A stretch of DNA of 64,000 nt. Origin: an uncultured bacterium. Lineage in GTDB: Bacteria > Myxococcota_A > Polyangia > Polyangiales > Houyiibacteriaceae. The DNA lies in NCBI GenBank assembly GCA_938024995.1, contig CALJDU010000049.1, forward strand, positions 62,001 to 126,000, given 5' to 3'. Each line of letters opens with the position of its first letter. Within the stretch, counting starts at the first letter, position 1. The notes beneath the pieces were generated by a model that saw only the letters and a program-made list of their open reading frames with translations, ran no database searches and was not told where the DNA came from. Made by a program: the position numbers and the translations under genes. Below are positions 44,304-52,875 of this stretch, piece by piece.

Positions 44304-45239
44304 TCAGCCCTTGAGCGCTTCCGCGCCGCCGATGATCTCCATCAGCTCCTTCGTGATCGCCGCCTGGCGCGCACGGTTGAACTGAAGAGTCAGTCGGTCG
44401 ATCATGTCGCCCGCGTTGTTCGTCGCGGCGTCCATCGCGGTCATCCGCGCGCCGTGCTCTGACGCCACGGACTCAAGAAGCGCACGGAAGACCTCGACCT
44501 GCACGTACATGCGCAGGAGCTGGCTCAGCACCGCGCCCTGGTTCGGCTCGTAGAGGAAGTCGCCCATGTACTCTTCACCCGAGTCGGCGGGCGTGATCGG
44601 GAGCAACGGTTCAACGACGAGGTCCTGCGCGATCGCGCTCTTGAACTCGTTGTAGATCAGGTACGCAGCGTCGAGGTCGCTGTCTTTGATCGTGTACTCA
44701 AGCGCGCCGCCTTCGAGCTGCTGCCGCTTCTCGTCGGCCTCCAGGTTCGGGGCGTACTTGTTGACGATGTAGCGACCGATCTCGCCCGCGTTCTCCATCG
44801 TGAGGTCCTCGAAGATCCCCATGAAGTCGCGGTCGATGTTCGCGCCGCGGCGCTTGAGGAAGTCGCGTCCCTTGCGGCCGATGACCGCGAACGAGACCTC
44901 AGCACCTTCGGCCTCGAACTTCTTCCACTGCTTCATCGCTTCGCGCGTGATGCTGGCGTTGAACGCGCCCGCGAGCCCGCGGTCACTGGTCAGCACGATG
45001 AGGAGGACCTGCTTCGGTGCGCGCTTCTCCAGAAGCGGGTGCACCTCGGACTCCTCCGCGGTTCGTGCGGAGACCATGCTGAGCATCTCGTGCGTCTTCA
45101 CCGCGTACGGACGAAGCTCCAGGATGTCCTGCTGAGCGCGCCGCAAACGAGCCGCCGCGACGAGCTTCATCGCGCGCGTGATCTTCTGCGTGTTCTTGAC
45201 GCTTCCGATCCGCTTTCGAATGTCTTTGAGGTTCGGCAT
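44304..45239 (-). CDS. atpG: ATP synthase subunit gamma
   Basis: The 311-aa central stalk subunit of F1. The N-terminal coiled-coil helix KDIRKRIGSVKNTQKITRAM and the C-terminal NNAGDMIDRLTLQFNRARQA are the family hallmarks, and LTSDRGLAGAFN lies in the middle. It is a little longer than the E. coli protein. It starts 2 nt after the atpA stop. No atpD follows: the next gene downstream is convergent and unrelated. Confidence 0.96.
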   Translation of the reverse strand: MPNLKDIRKRIGSVKNTQKITRAMKLVAAARLRRAQQDILELRPYAVKTHEMLSMVSARTAEESEVHPLLEKRAPKQVLLIVLTSDRGLAGAFNASITREAMKQWKKFEAEGAEVSFAVIGRKGRDFLKRRGANIDRDFMGIFEDLTMENAGEIGRYIVNKYAPNLEADEKRQQLEGGALEYTIKDSDLDAAYLIYNEFKSAIAQDLVVEPLLPITPADSGEEYMGDFLYEPNQGAVLSQLLRMYVQVEVFRALLESVASEHGARMTAMDAATNNAGDMIDRLTLQFNRARQAAITKELMEIIGGAEALKG

Positions 45240-45241
45240 TC

Positions 45242-46894
45242 TTACTCGGCCTCGAAGACCTTAGCGAACGCCTTGAGGGCCTCTTCGATGCTCTCCTTGA
45301 GCTCGCCCTTGACCTTGTTCTTCACGCCCTTGGCGGTCAGGTTCGGCAAGAGGTCAGCGCGCTCGGCCTTGATCCAAGACATGAGCTCCTTCTCGTAGCG
45401 AGTGACCTGGGACGCGGGGATGTCATCCACGTAGCCGTTGGTGCCCGCGAAGATCGCGACGACCTGCTCGGCGACGGGAGCCGGCGCGTACTGACCCTGC
45501 TTGAGCACCTCGACGAGGCGCTGACCACGCGCGAGCTGCTGCTGCGTCGCCTTGTCCAGGTCGGACGCGAACTGCGCGAACGCCTGCATCTCACGGAACT
45601 GCGCGAGGTCGAGGCGGAGGGTACCGGCGACCGAGTTCATGGCCTTCGTCTGCGCGGAACCACCAACGCGCGACACGGAGACGCCGACGTTGATGGCGGG
45701 ACGAACGCCCGAGTAGAACAGGTCCGCCTCCAGGAAGATCTGACCGTCCGTGATCGAGATGACGTTGGTCGGGATGTACGCGGAGACATCGCCCGCCTGC
45801 GTCTCAATGATCGGGAGCGCCGTCAGGGAGCCGCCCGAGTCCGGGAGCTTCTTCATGACGTACTCGTCACCGCTGTCCTTGAGGTCGTGCTCAGCCTCTT
45901 CGCGACCCGGCTCACCCACGTAGATCTTACCGGCGCCGCGCTTGGGCTCCTGGTCCTTCTTGACGATCACGTACTCATTCGCCATGCGCGCCGCGCGCTC
46001 GAGCAGACGGCTGTGCAAGTAGAAGACGTCGCCCGGGTATGCCTCACGGCCCGGCGGGCGGCGGAGGAGGAGCGAGAGCTGACGGTAGGCGACGGCCTGC
46101 TTGGAGAGGTCGTCGTAGATGCAGAGCGCGTGCTGACCGCTGTCGCGGAAGTACTCGCCCATCGTGCAACCGGTGTACGGCGCGATGAACTGCATCGGAG
46201 CAGGCTCGGAGGCGCCGGCGATGACGACGGTCGTGTACTCCATCGCGCCGTGCGCGTTCAGCTTGTCGACAACCTGCGCAACGGTGGACTGCTTCTGTCC
46301 AATCGCCACGTAGAAGCAGTGCATGTTCTGCCCCTTCTGGTTGATGATGGTGTCGATCGCGACCGCGGTCTTGCCGGTCTGACGGTCACCGATGATGAGC
46401 TCGCGCTGACCGCGGCCGATCGGGATCATCGAGTCGATCGCCTTGAGACCCGTCTGGAGCGGCTCCTTGACCGGCTGACGCTGAATGATGCCCGGCGCCT
46501 TGAGCTCGACGCGGCGCATGGTCGCGTTCTCAATCGGCCCCTTGCCATCCACGGGCTGGCCGAGCGCGTTGACGACGCGGCCGATGAGCGAAGGACCGGT
46601 CGGGACCTCCACGATGCGTCCAGTACGACGAACCGTGTCGCCTTCGCGGATGCCCGTGTCCGACCCAAAGATCGCGACGCCGACATTGTCCTCTTCCAGG
46701 TTCAAGACCATGCCCATCAGGCCGCCAGGGAACTCAACGAGCTCGCCGGCCATGGCGCCATCGAGGCCGTAGAGGCGCGCGATGCCGTCGCCAACCGTCA
46801 GAACGGTCCCGGTCTCCTGCACGTCGACCGCTTTGTCGTACGACGCGATCTGCTGCTTGATGATGTTGGAAATCTCTTCGGCGCGGAGCTGCAT
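45242..46894 (-). CDS. atpA: ATP synthase subunit alpha
   Basis: A 550-aa catalytic-core partner of F1. Motifs: P-loop GDRQTGKTAVAIDTI near 170, YVAIGQKQSTVAQVVD, and the alpha-subunit signature PAINVGVSVSRVGG near 375. It is about 37 residues longer than E. coli AtpA because of an insert around residues 320-345 that carries KRGAGKIYVGEPGREEAEHD. It starts at ATG 46894 with AGAGAAGA upstream. It is separated from the upstream atpH by 121 nt that hold a small hairpin. Confidence 0.97.
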   Translation of the reverse strand: MQLRAEEISNIIKQQIASYDKAVDVQETGTVLTVGDGIARLYGLDGAMAGELVEFPGGLMGMVLNLEEDNVGVAIFGSDTGIREGDTVRRTGRIVEVPTGPSLIGRVVNALGQPVDGKGPIENATMRRVELKAPGIIQRQPVKEPLQTGLKAIDSMIPIGRGQRELIIGDRQTGKTAVAIDTIINQKGQNMHCFYVAIGQKQSTVAQVVDKLNAHGAMEYTTVVIAGASEPAPMQFIAPYTGCTMGEYFRDSGQHALCIYDDLSKQAVAYRQLSLLLRRPPGREAYPGDVFYLHSRLLERAARMANEYVIVKKDQEPKRGAGKIYVGEPGREEAEHDLKDSGDEYVMKKLPDSGGSLTALPIIETQAGDVSAYIPTNVISITDGQIFLEADLFYSGVRPAINVGVSVSRVGGSAQTKAMNSVAGTLRLDLAQFREMQAFAQFASDLDKATQQQLARGQRLVEVLKQGQYAPAPVAEQVVAIFAGTNGYVDDIPASQVTRYEKELMSWIKAERADLLPNLTAKGVKNKVKGELKESIEEALKAFAKVFEAE

Positions 46895-46990
46895 GGATCT
46901 TCTCTTTCGCGCGGTCGCGCGTTTCGAGTGGGGTGATGAACGACCCGAGGGTCAGAAAACTGTGTTCGCGAAGCGAGCGGGATGGAAAGC

Positions 46991-47010
46991 GGAGGGCCGA
47001 TAGACCCTCC
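46991..47010. other. Stem-loop between atpH and atpA
   Basis: GGAGGG and CCCTCC form a 6-bp stem with an 8-nt loop within the 121-nt gap. No T tract follows. It may tune the relative levels of delta and alpha, but it could be incidental. Confidence 0.4.
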
Positions 47011-47015
47011 AAAAA

Positions 47016-47555
47016 TCAGTTGAGACCGAGGAGCTCGTCCTCGAGCTCCTTGAGCCGGTTCTTGATGCTGCCGTCAAAGACTCGGTCTCCAACGCGCGTC
47101 ACAACGCCGCCGATCAGGGTGGGGTCGACGTTCTTCTCGATGACGACCTTCTTGCCGGTGAGCTCCTCCAACGCGCCACGAAGCTGCGTGAAGTAGGACT
47201 CGGGCATCGGCGTCGCGGTCGACACGAACGCGCGCACCTGTCCGGTGGACTCTTCCGCCAGGCTCTGGAAGGCGTGGACCACCTCTGGCACGTGACGCAA
47301 CCGGCCGCGGTCGGCCATGAGGTTGAGCGTGTTGACGACCACCTGTGACATCCCGAGGCGTGTGCTGACGCTCTTGATGACCTCTTTGCGGGCCGACATG
47401 CCGACCGCAGGGTTCTCAAAGACGTCGCGAAGCTCTTTGCTCGCGGACCAGGTGGAGCCCAGCGACGCGAGCTCGCGACCGATCTCGCGGGTGCGCCCGC
47501 TGTCGTCCGCGAGGTCGAGCAAAGCGCGGGCGTAACGACGACCGACGGCGCTCAC
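47016..47555 (-). CDS. atpH: ATP synthase subunit delta
   Basis: A 179-aa OSCP-type peripheral stalk subunit. The N-terminus VGRRYARALLDLADDSGRTR and the C-terminal region VDPTLIGGVVTRVGDRVFDG match the delta family's two-domain pattern. Its start overlaps the upstream atpF stop by 4 nt (ATGA). Length is normal. Confidence 0.93.
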   Translation of the reverse strand: MSAVGRRYARALLDLADDSGRTREIGRELASLGSTWSASKELRDVFENPAVGMSARKEVIKSVSTRLGMSQVVVNTLNLMADRGRLRHVPEVVHAFQSLAEESTGQVRAFVSTATPMPESYFTQLRGALEELTGKKVVIEKNVDPTLIGGVVTRVGDRVFDGSIKNRLKELEDELLGLN

Positions 47556-48283
47556 GAGGCACGCTCCTGACGAGCGACGTCTTTCAGTCGCTCAATGTAG
47601 ACGTCAGCGAGGCGCTGCTGATCGACTGAAGTCGTCTTCTGTTGAAGGAGCTCTTGCGCGGCGGCGACGGCAGACGCGCTGGCTTCCTTCGTGAGGTCTT
47701 CCCGGAGCTGCTTGAGGCGCTGGTCGATCGTGAAGCGGGCGTCGCGACGCATGCGCTCAGCCTTCTCTTCGGCGTCCTTCACGATCCGGTCACGCTCGGC
47801 TTCGCCGGCCTTGACCATGTCCGCGCGGATCGTCTCGATCTCGCTGTCGAGCTTGGACAAGCGGCTCGCGTACTCTGCGTGCTTCGCTTCTGCTTCGGCC
47901 TTGAGGCGCGCCGCTTCCGCCAAGCTCTCCTCGATCTCGCGGCTGCGGCCGGTGAGGAAGTTGGTGATGTGCTTCCGTCCGAAGACGAAGAAGATAATGA
48001 GCAAGAGCCCGAAGTTGAAGACCGCGCCGCGGAACTTGGTGTCCGCGAAAATGTTCTCCAGCGTGACGCTGCCATGGCCTTCGCCGTGAGCGTCTCCGTG
48101 AGCGCCTGCCTCGCCATGCGAGTGGGCCTCACCGCCGTGGGCGTGGCCCGGGCCAGCATGCGCGTCGTCGTGACTGTGCGCCTCTTCGTGCCCGTGCCCA
48201 TCGTGACCATGCTCATGCGATTGAGCGAAGGCGACGGAGGCCGTGAGCGTGAGCGCGGCGATAAGCGTGAGATGGAAACGCAT
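47552..48283 (-). CDS. atpF: ATP synthase subunit b with signal peptide and His-rich extension
   Basis: The 243-aa protein is about 80 residues longer than normal subunit b. Residues 1-21 are a classic signal peptide (LTLIAALTLTASVAFAQ). Residues 22-71 are a His/Gly/Ala/Asp segment with 15 histidines, for example SHEHGHDGHGHEEAHSHDDA. A short stretch (SVTLENIFADTKFRG) leads to the normal b-subunit membrane helix (AVFNFGLLLIIFFVFG) at about 86-102, and then the long coiled coil of the stator stalk. The extension would lie outside the cytoplasmic membrane and could bind metal ions. It overlaps b' by 1 nt and atpH by 4 nt, so the start is well constrained. The His segment is the unusual part. 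Confidence 0.92.
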   Translation of the reverse strand: MRFHLTLIAALTLTASVAFAQSHEHGHDGHGHEEAHSHDDAHAGPGHAHGGEAHSHGEAGAHGDAHGEGHGSVTLENIFADTKFRGAVFNFGLLLIIFFVFGRKHITNFLTGRSREIEESLAEAARLKAEAEAKHAEYASRLSKLDSEIETIRADMVKAGEAERDRIVKDAEEKAERMRRDARFTIDQRLKQLREDLTKEASASAVAAAQELLQQKTTSVDQQRLADVYIERLKDVARQERAS

Positions 48284-48759
48284 CAGGAGATGTCCCTTTG
48301 CAGGAGCTGCGTGGCGATACGCCGCGCGAGCTCTGGGGTTTGGTTGCGAAGCTCCTGGCGAAGCTCGAACGCTTCTTCTTCCAGTTCGTCGAGCGCTTCG
48401 CGAAGCTGCTTCTGGGTCTCTTCACGAACCGCCGAGATGATCTCGGCTTCCCGTTGCTGACCCTCCGCGCGGAGGATCTCGCGCTCGTCACCCGCCTTGA
48501 GCCGCGTTGAGCGCATCTTCTCGTCGAAGGTCTCACCCGCTTCGTCCGCGTCGCGCTGAAGCTGCTTAGCTTCGAGCCGCGCTCCATCGATCCGTTCTTC
48601 ACGCAGCTCGAAGAGCGCGATCATGGGGTCGAAAACAAGCTTCTTGAGGATGATGAGGACGATGAAAAAGAGGATCGCTTGCGCGATGACTTTTCCGTCC
48701 AGGTCGATCAGCGAACCCGAGAGGATCGCGCTCGCCAAAATCGTGCCGAATGACGCCAT
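48283..48759 (-). CDS. atpF': ATP synthase subunit b' (second b subunit)
   Basis: A 158-aa protein from ATG 48759 (MASFGTILASAILSGSLIDL); 29 extra residues are possible from 48846 but look non-coding. One membrane helix (KVIAQAILFFIVLIILKKLV) is followed by the typical REERIDGARLEAKQL stalk coiled coil. Having two b-type genes in tandem implies a heterodimeric b/b' stator, as in several deltaproteobacteria and phototrophs. It is the first gene of the atp run and its stop overlaps the atpF start (TGATG). Confidence 0.92.
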   Translation of the reverse strand: MASFGTILASAILSGSLIDLDGKVIAQAILFFIVLIILKKLVFDPMIALFELREERIDGARLEAKQLQRDADEAGETFDEKMRSTRLKAGDEREILRAEGQQREAEIISAVREETQKQLREALDELEEEAFELRQELRNQTPELARRIATQLLQRDIS

Positions 48760-48836
48760 TTGTTCCGTCCGTTCCGACCGATTGCTGGGGTCTTTCCCCG
48801 AGCGCGACAAGGCGCATTTAAGGTCGGCGCGCCGCG

Positions 48837-48865
48837 TAACTAGCAACAGGTCGAAAACGAGTCAA
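48837..48865 (-). promoter_or_regulatory. Candidate promoter of the atp operon
   Basis: On the minus strand, TTGACT (48865-48860) and TAGTTA (48842-48837) have a 17-bp spacer, about 80 nt upstream of the b' start. The -35 matches five of six consensus bases; the -10 is weak. The rest of 48866-48997 shows no gene. Confidence 0.4.
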
Positions 48866-48997
48866 GCGGCGGAAAATCACTGTGAGTGTGGCGCCGGTCC
48901 CATGAGAAGCACCAGCGGTCCGATCGGACGTGACCCGACTCAAAGATCGCAGAAAAGCCGGGGTCTCTGCCTTCTGCAGCTCACGCGCCGGAGCGTC

Positions 48998-49630
48998 TTA
49001 AAGTCGTGTGCGGAGCGCAGAAATCGATCGCCGCGCCGCCTTCACGTTCTCGCGAGTCGCGAGGGAGGCTGGGATCGGGAGATCCGGATCGACCAAGAGG
49101 CGGAACTCGACGAGGGAGCGGTTCTCGGAGAGCGGCGTCACTTTCCAGCGCGCGACGAAGTTATCCATGTTGCCCTGCATCATCCGCGCTTCGACCACGC
49201 GCGAGGGTCCCGCTTGGCGACGATCGCGGATCCGAAGCTGCGCCCACAACGTGACCGAGTCCCGCATGATGCCGACCTCCATGTAGACCATCGCGCTGGT
49301 CCCGCGTCGCGACAGGACACGTGAGGTTTGGAAGTGCGGCATGAACTCCGCGTAGCGCGCGTAGTCGTGAATGATCTCCATCACGCGGTCCGACGACGCC
49401 TCGACCACACCCACCGCGGTCCCGAAGTCGACGCTCGACGCACCGCTGTTCGCGGTGCCTGTGCGGATCTCTTCGCCAAGCTCCGCAGCGAGCGCGAGGT
49501 CAGCAGCGCTCGGGGCAGCGGCGGCCGCTTGCTCCGTTGTCGCGGGTTGCGCCGAGGTGAACGAGGCGACCCAAGCCACCGCGACGAAGGCCACGAACGA
49601 GGAGACAAAGCGGAACGGTAAAGCGTGCAT
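48998..49630 (-). CDS. Secreted SRPBCC/START-like protein
   Basis: A 210-aa protein from ATG 49630; ATG 49657 is a possible earlier start. A signal peptide (FVSSFVAFVAVAWVASFTSA) is followed by a polyketide cyclase/dehydrase-type SRPBCC fold from about residue 60: VGVVEASSDRVMEIIHDYAR, YAEFMPHFQTSRVL and MDNFVARWKVTPL. Such domains bind hydrophobic ligands in a deep cavity. It is exported, so it is probably a periplasmic lipid or quinone binder. It lies upstream of the atp operon on the same strand, with 238 nt between. Confidence 0.8.
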   Translation of the reverse strand: MHALPFRFVSSFVAFVAVAWVASFTSAQPATTEQAAAAAPSAADLALAAELGEEIRTGTANSGASSVDFGTAVGVVEASSDRVMEIIHDYARYAEFMPHFQTSRVLSRRGTSAMVYMEVGIMRDSVTLWAQLRIRDRRQAGPSRVVEARMMQGNMDNFVARWKVTPLSENRSLVEFRLLVDPDLPIPASLATRENVKAARRSISALRTRL

Positions 49631-49666
49631 AAGAGGCTCCAAAAACGGACGCTTCAAACGTGAGGT

Positions 49667-50191
49667 TCATTCACGCTCGGCGCCACTCTGTTTCTGTGGA
49701 GTTGCCGTATCGTTCTGTGTGTTTTTTTTCGTGTAAGCAGGCCCCTTCGTCGGCAACACCCCGCGGCGTGCACGAACGGTCGCCGGCACCTCGAGCGCGA
49801 ACGTCACGAGCACGCCGATCAACGCGAGCGCCTGCGCGATGGAAAACGAGAGCCGCGGGTGTCCCAGAACGGTTGGGAGAAAGAGCACGACGAGCCCCAA
49901 GACGCTCCCGAGATATCCGCCATACGACATCCACAGAAAGCCTCGGGTCCCGCTCGCCTCAAGATCGAACAAGAAGAGGAAGGGCGAAAACAGTGTTCGA
50001 GGGGGACGAACGATCGCGCCCGCGAGCTGCGCGCCCCACAAATGACCCCATTCGTGCGCGAAAAAGCCGAGCAGGGTCAAAAGCACGCCGGCGACGATCG
50101 AGACCGCCACACCGCCCGCTTCTTCGTAAGAAAGCGCGATCACCGTGATGATCGCGATGACTCCGTCTCGAACCACAAACCAAAACCACAC
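49667..50191 (-). CDS. Membrane HExxH protein, M50-like
   Basis: A 174-aa protein starting at GTG 50191, with AAGG upstream. It has about four membrane helices, and the zinc-type motif FFAHEWGHLWGAQLAG lies in the second. The C-terminal part has LSFSIAQALALIGVLVTFAL and a hydrophilic, Lys/Gln-rich tail. The motif and layout resemble site-2-protease-like M50 members, but the usual second-site NPDG-type motif is not seen, so activity is uncertain. It is divergent from the next gene. Confidence 0.7.
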   Translation of the reverse strand: MWFWFVVRDGVIAIITVIALSYEEAGGVAVSIVAGVLLTLLGFFAHEWGHLWGAQLAGAIVRPPRTLFSPFLFLFDLEASGTRGFLWMSYGGYLGSVLGLVVLFLPTVLGHPRLSFSIAQALALIGVLVTFALEVPATVRARRGVLPTKGPAYTKKNTQNDTATPQKQSGAERE

Positions 50192-50279
50192 AGTTGGACC
50201 TTAGCGTGTTTGTTAGCCCCTATTTGGGGACGTTACCGGTCTTGGGAACGCGACTGACGATCTGTACGCCCATCTGGTC

Positions 50280-50285
50280 TATACT
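50280..50285 (+). promoter_or_regulatory. Candidate -10 box of the outer membrane protein gene
   Basis: TATACT lies 49 nt upstream of the ATG; no good -35 is found at standard spacing. TGAGGTTTCG, a good ribosome binding site, precedes ATG 50335. Confidence 0.3.
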
Positions 50286-50334
50286 GACGCCGCGCTGCGC
50301 TCCCTACCGGCGTACAATAACCACTGAGGTTTCG

Positions 50335-51636
50335 ATGACCTTTCGCTCTTCGCTGATTCTCTTATCGCTCGTACTGTCTGTCCTCCTCCCCACGATGGGC
50401 TCTGCCCAGGACCGACAGGGCGTTGTTTTGGACTTCTCCGGTCGGGGTGGGTCCTCCGCCCGAAACGCGGTGGTCCGAGCGCTCCGTGGAGAGATCGAAC
50501 TCGTCAGTCGGAACAGGGCGCGCGACACAGCTTCGGACCTTGGGGTGAACCTCGACTCCCGCCGCGGCATCGCAGCCGTCGCGGGGGAGCTTGGCCTGAG
50601 CTACGTGGTGCGCGGCAGCGTGAGCGGCCGCGGCCGACAGGCGCGAACCGAGATCCGTATCTTGAACTCCGAAGGCGAAGAGATCGCGTTCAAGGAAACC
50701 GGGAGCGCGCGTGGTCGCGCCGGACGTCTCCGTGTTGGGGCGGCGTCTCTTGAAGCGCTTGAAGAGGCGCGCATCGCCGTCGTTCGCCAGGAAGAAGAAG
50801 ACGCACGCATCGCCGCGCTCGACGAAGAGGCGCCTCCCGGTATGGGCGATGACTACGGCGACGACGAAGACGAAGACGAGGACGACGCGACCCCGAGCGA
50901 GCCTGGGGCGCTGCCCGTCGCGATCGGCATCATCGGCGTCAACGGTCGAAACCGAAACGCGCGGGTCGAGCTCGGCAGCGGCGCAAACCGAACGTACAAC
51001 GCGAAGATGTTCATGGAGCTCACCCTTCACGGAGAGTTCCACCCGCTCGCGCGCAAGAACAACGCGGCGTCCGGCCTCTATCTCCAGGTCGACCTCAACT
51101 TCGCGCTCGGCCTGGCCTCACGTGAGTGTCCGGAAGCACCGATGGTCTGTGACGCGACGACCACGCGAGAGATCCCGACCAACGCCTACCGAATGATGTT
51201 CCAGGTTGGGTACTTGCTCCCGATTCAAAACGCGGCGTACCGCGTTGGTGTGCTCCTCGGGTTTGGGTACGACGCGTTTGTCATCGAAGCGAACTCCACC
51301 CTCCCCAGCGCGACCTACCCGCAGGTCCGCGCAGGTCTCGCCGGAGCGTTCAACCTCGCTGGACGCATCGCGCAGCTTCGTATCGATGTCGCCTACCGCG
51401 CGGTCTTCGGGGTCGGCTTGCTCGCCGACTCGTTCGGGATCGACGCGACCGCGCGCGGCTTCGATTTCTCCGCAGGCGTTCAAGGGATCATGGACATGGG
51501 GCTGACCTACAACATCCATGTCGGTCTCACCCAGTACTCGCACGCCTACTCCGGCGCCGCGATCGACACCGAGGCCTTGAGCGGACGTGACCGACACATC
51601 TTCGTCGGCGCGGGGCTCGGGTACGCTTTCTATTAG
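50335..51636 (+). CDS. Secreted outer-membrane-type protein with N-terminal periplasmic domain
   Basis: A 433-aa protein from ATG 50335, supported by GAGGT 5 nt upstream; the frame extends 47 codons further with no support. The signal peptide ends near MGSAQ. Residues 25-150 form an alpha/beta domain (VVLDFSGRGGSSARNAVVRA, VAGELGLSYVVRGSVSGRGR) similar in style to LpoB/TolB-N or curli-like CsgG-type domains. A strongly acidic linker (EDEDEDD) follows at about 180. The remaining 250 residues alternate hydrophobic/polar beta strands ending in GAGLGYAFY, as outer membrane beta barrels do, with terminal aromatic Y. It is probably outer-membrane anchored; the role is unknown. Confidence 0.75.
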   Translation: MTFRSSLILLSLVLSVLLPTMGSAQDRQGVVLDFSGRGGSSARNAVVRALRGEIELVSRNRARDTASDLGVNLDSRRGIAAVAGELGLSYVVRGSVSGRGRQARTEIRILNSEGEEIAFKETGSARGRAGRLRVGAASLEALEEARIAVVRQEEEDARIAALDEEAPPGMGDDYGDDEDEDEDDATPSEPGALPVAIGIIGVNGRNRNARVELGSGANRTYNAKMFMELTLHGEFHPLARKNNAASGLYLQVDLNFALGLASRECPEAPMVCDATTTREIPTNAYRMMFQVGYLLPIQNAAYRVGVLLGFGYDAFVIEANSTLPSATYPQVRAGLAGAFNLAGRIAQLRIDVAYRAVFGVGLLADSFGIDATARGFDFSAGVQGIMDMGLTYNIHVGLTQYSHAYSGAAIDTEALSGRDRHIFVGAGLGYAFY

Positions 51637-51656
51637 GAGTCTGAGTCTCAGACTCC
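51636..51656. other. Perfect 10-bp stem-loop at a stop codon
   Basis: GGAGTCTGAG-T-CTCAGACTCC begins on the last base of the TAG stop. No T tract follows. It abuts a copy of the intergenic repeat at about 51662-51725. Confidence 0.7.
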
Positions 51657-51661
51657 GCCTC

Positions 51662-51725
51662 CGGCATTCACCTCACCGTTCGCTTCGCTCAGATCTCGCT
51701 CCCGTGAGTTCGGCTCTTCTCGTCT
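51662..51725. repeat. Diverged copy of the intergenic repeat family
   Basis: The stretch with cgttcgcttcgctcag and cgctcccgtgagttcgg matches the core of the two longer repeats near 53.8-54.1 kb. It shows that the element is dispersed. Confidence 0.7.
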
Positions 51726-51746
51726 GCGGCCGTGTACGCTTCACGG

Positions 51747-52775
51747 ATGGACGCGGATCGGTTTCGGCGTGGGTCGGAGTTGCTGGAGCGGATCTACTCC
51801 GATCCGAGCGACGATGGGGCGCGCGCGGTGTACGCCGACTTCCTCGCGAGCGACGCGGAGGAGGAGGAGCGCGAGCGCGGAGCGCTGATCACGTTGCAGC
51901 TCGCGAAGACGACGCGAAAGCTAGCAAAGGACGAGAAGGCGCTCGAAGCGAAGCTGCTCAAGTCGAACAAGATGGTGTGGCTCGGCCCGCTCGTCGATCT
52001 ACTGGTCGCGCGTGGTCTCAAGTACGCGCGCGGCTTCCCCGAGCACGGCGCGTTTCCCGAGGTCGCGAAGCCTGAGGTCATCGCGCGGCTCACGGGGCAT
52101 CGGCGCTGGCGGACCTTTCGCACGCTCGACCTTCGAGGTGGAGGAGAGCGCTTCGCTTCGCTGCTCGCGCACGACGCGCTTCACTCGTTGGAAGAGCTGG
52201 TCAACGTCCGCGCGAACGGCTTGACCGGGTTTGTCGACGAGGCGCCCCGCGCGCTCTCCCGTCTCTTGATCGAGAACTCGATCCACCAGCTGCCGCCGGG
52301 GTTCCTCGATGGCAAAGGGGTTCCGCGCCTTCACACCTTTGGTTTCTCCTCGCCCTGGGGCGAGAACGTCTCGGAGCTCGCGCCGTTCGTCTCGTCCACG
52401 CTCGGAAAACAGGTCACACGTTTCGAGGTCGCGCACTCCGCAGAAGCGATGCCCCAGTATCGACGCTGGGCGCCCGCGTTGATGAAGACGCACTACGCCT
52501 CCTTTCGCGTTTCCGCGCTTCGCTCCTGGCAACAAGGCGCGAGCTTCACCTTCGATGGAACGCGCGACGGCGATCGCTGGAAGATGAAGACGGCCTACGT
52601 GACGACGCGGGAGGACCGGGACCGCTTCAAGCACCTCGCGGACTTCGCCAAGCGAACGCGCAAGGACCTGAAGTCGCTCGAGCTCCGCGTGCCCTCGTTC
52701 TACACGCCCGCCCCCTCTGCGCTGACCGCGCTCAAGAACGCGCTGGGCGACGTCCCGTTCAAGTTCAAGAAGTAA
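51747..52775 (+). CDS. TIGR02996-domain repeat-companion protein, copy 1
   Basis: A 342-aa soluble protein from ATG 51747. Residues 10-60 form the TIGR02996 'repeat-companion' motif: LLERIYSDPSDDGARAVYAD and ERERGALITLQLA. These domains occur in myxobacteria and planctomycetes, often before leucine-rich or other repeats. The remaining 280 residues share RRWRTFRTLDLRG, FVSSTLGKQVTRFEV and PALMKTHYASFRV with the copy at 54681-56264. No catalytic motif is seen. It lies between the outer-membrane-like gene and the oxygenase. Confidence 0.8.
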   Translation: MDADRFRRGSELLERIYSDPSDDGARAVYADFLASDAEEEERERGALITLQLAKTTRKLAKDEKALEAKLLKSNKMVWLGPLVDLLVARGLKYARGFPEHGAFPEVAKPEVIARLTGHRRWRTFRTLDLRGGGERFASLLAHDALHSLEELVNVRANGLTGFVDEAPRALSRLLIENSIHQLPPGFLDGKGVPRLHTFGFSSPWGENVSELAPFVSSTLGKQVTRFEVAHSAEAMPQYRRWAPALMKTHYASFRVSALRSWQQGASFTFDGTRDGDRWKMKTAYVTTREDRDRFKHLADFAKRTRKDLKSLELRVPSFYTPAPSALTALKNALGDVPFKFKK

Positions 52776-52875
52776 GGGGTCGCACGCGACCTGATCGGCG
52801 ACCGACCCGCCAACCTGCTCGGCAACGACCACGTGACATTCGGAGCGCCCGCGCCACCCCGTGGTAGGACACCGC

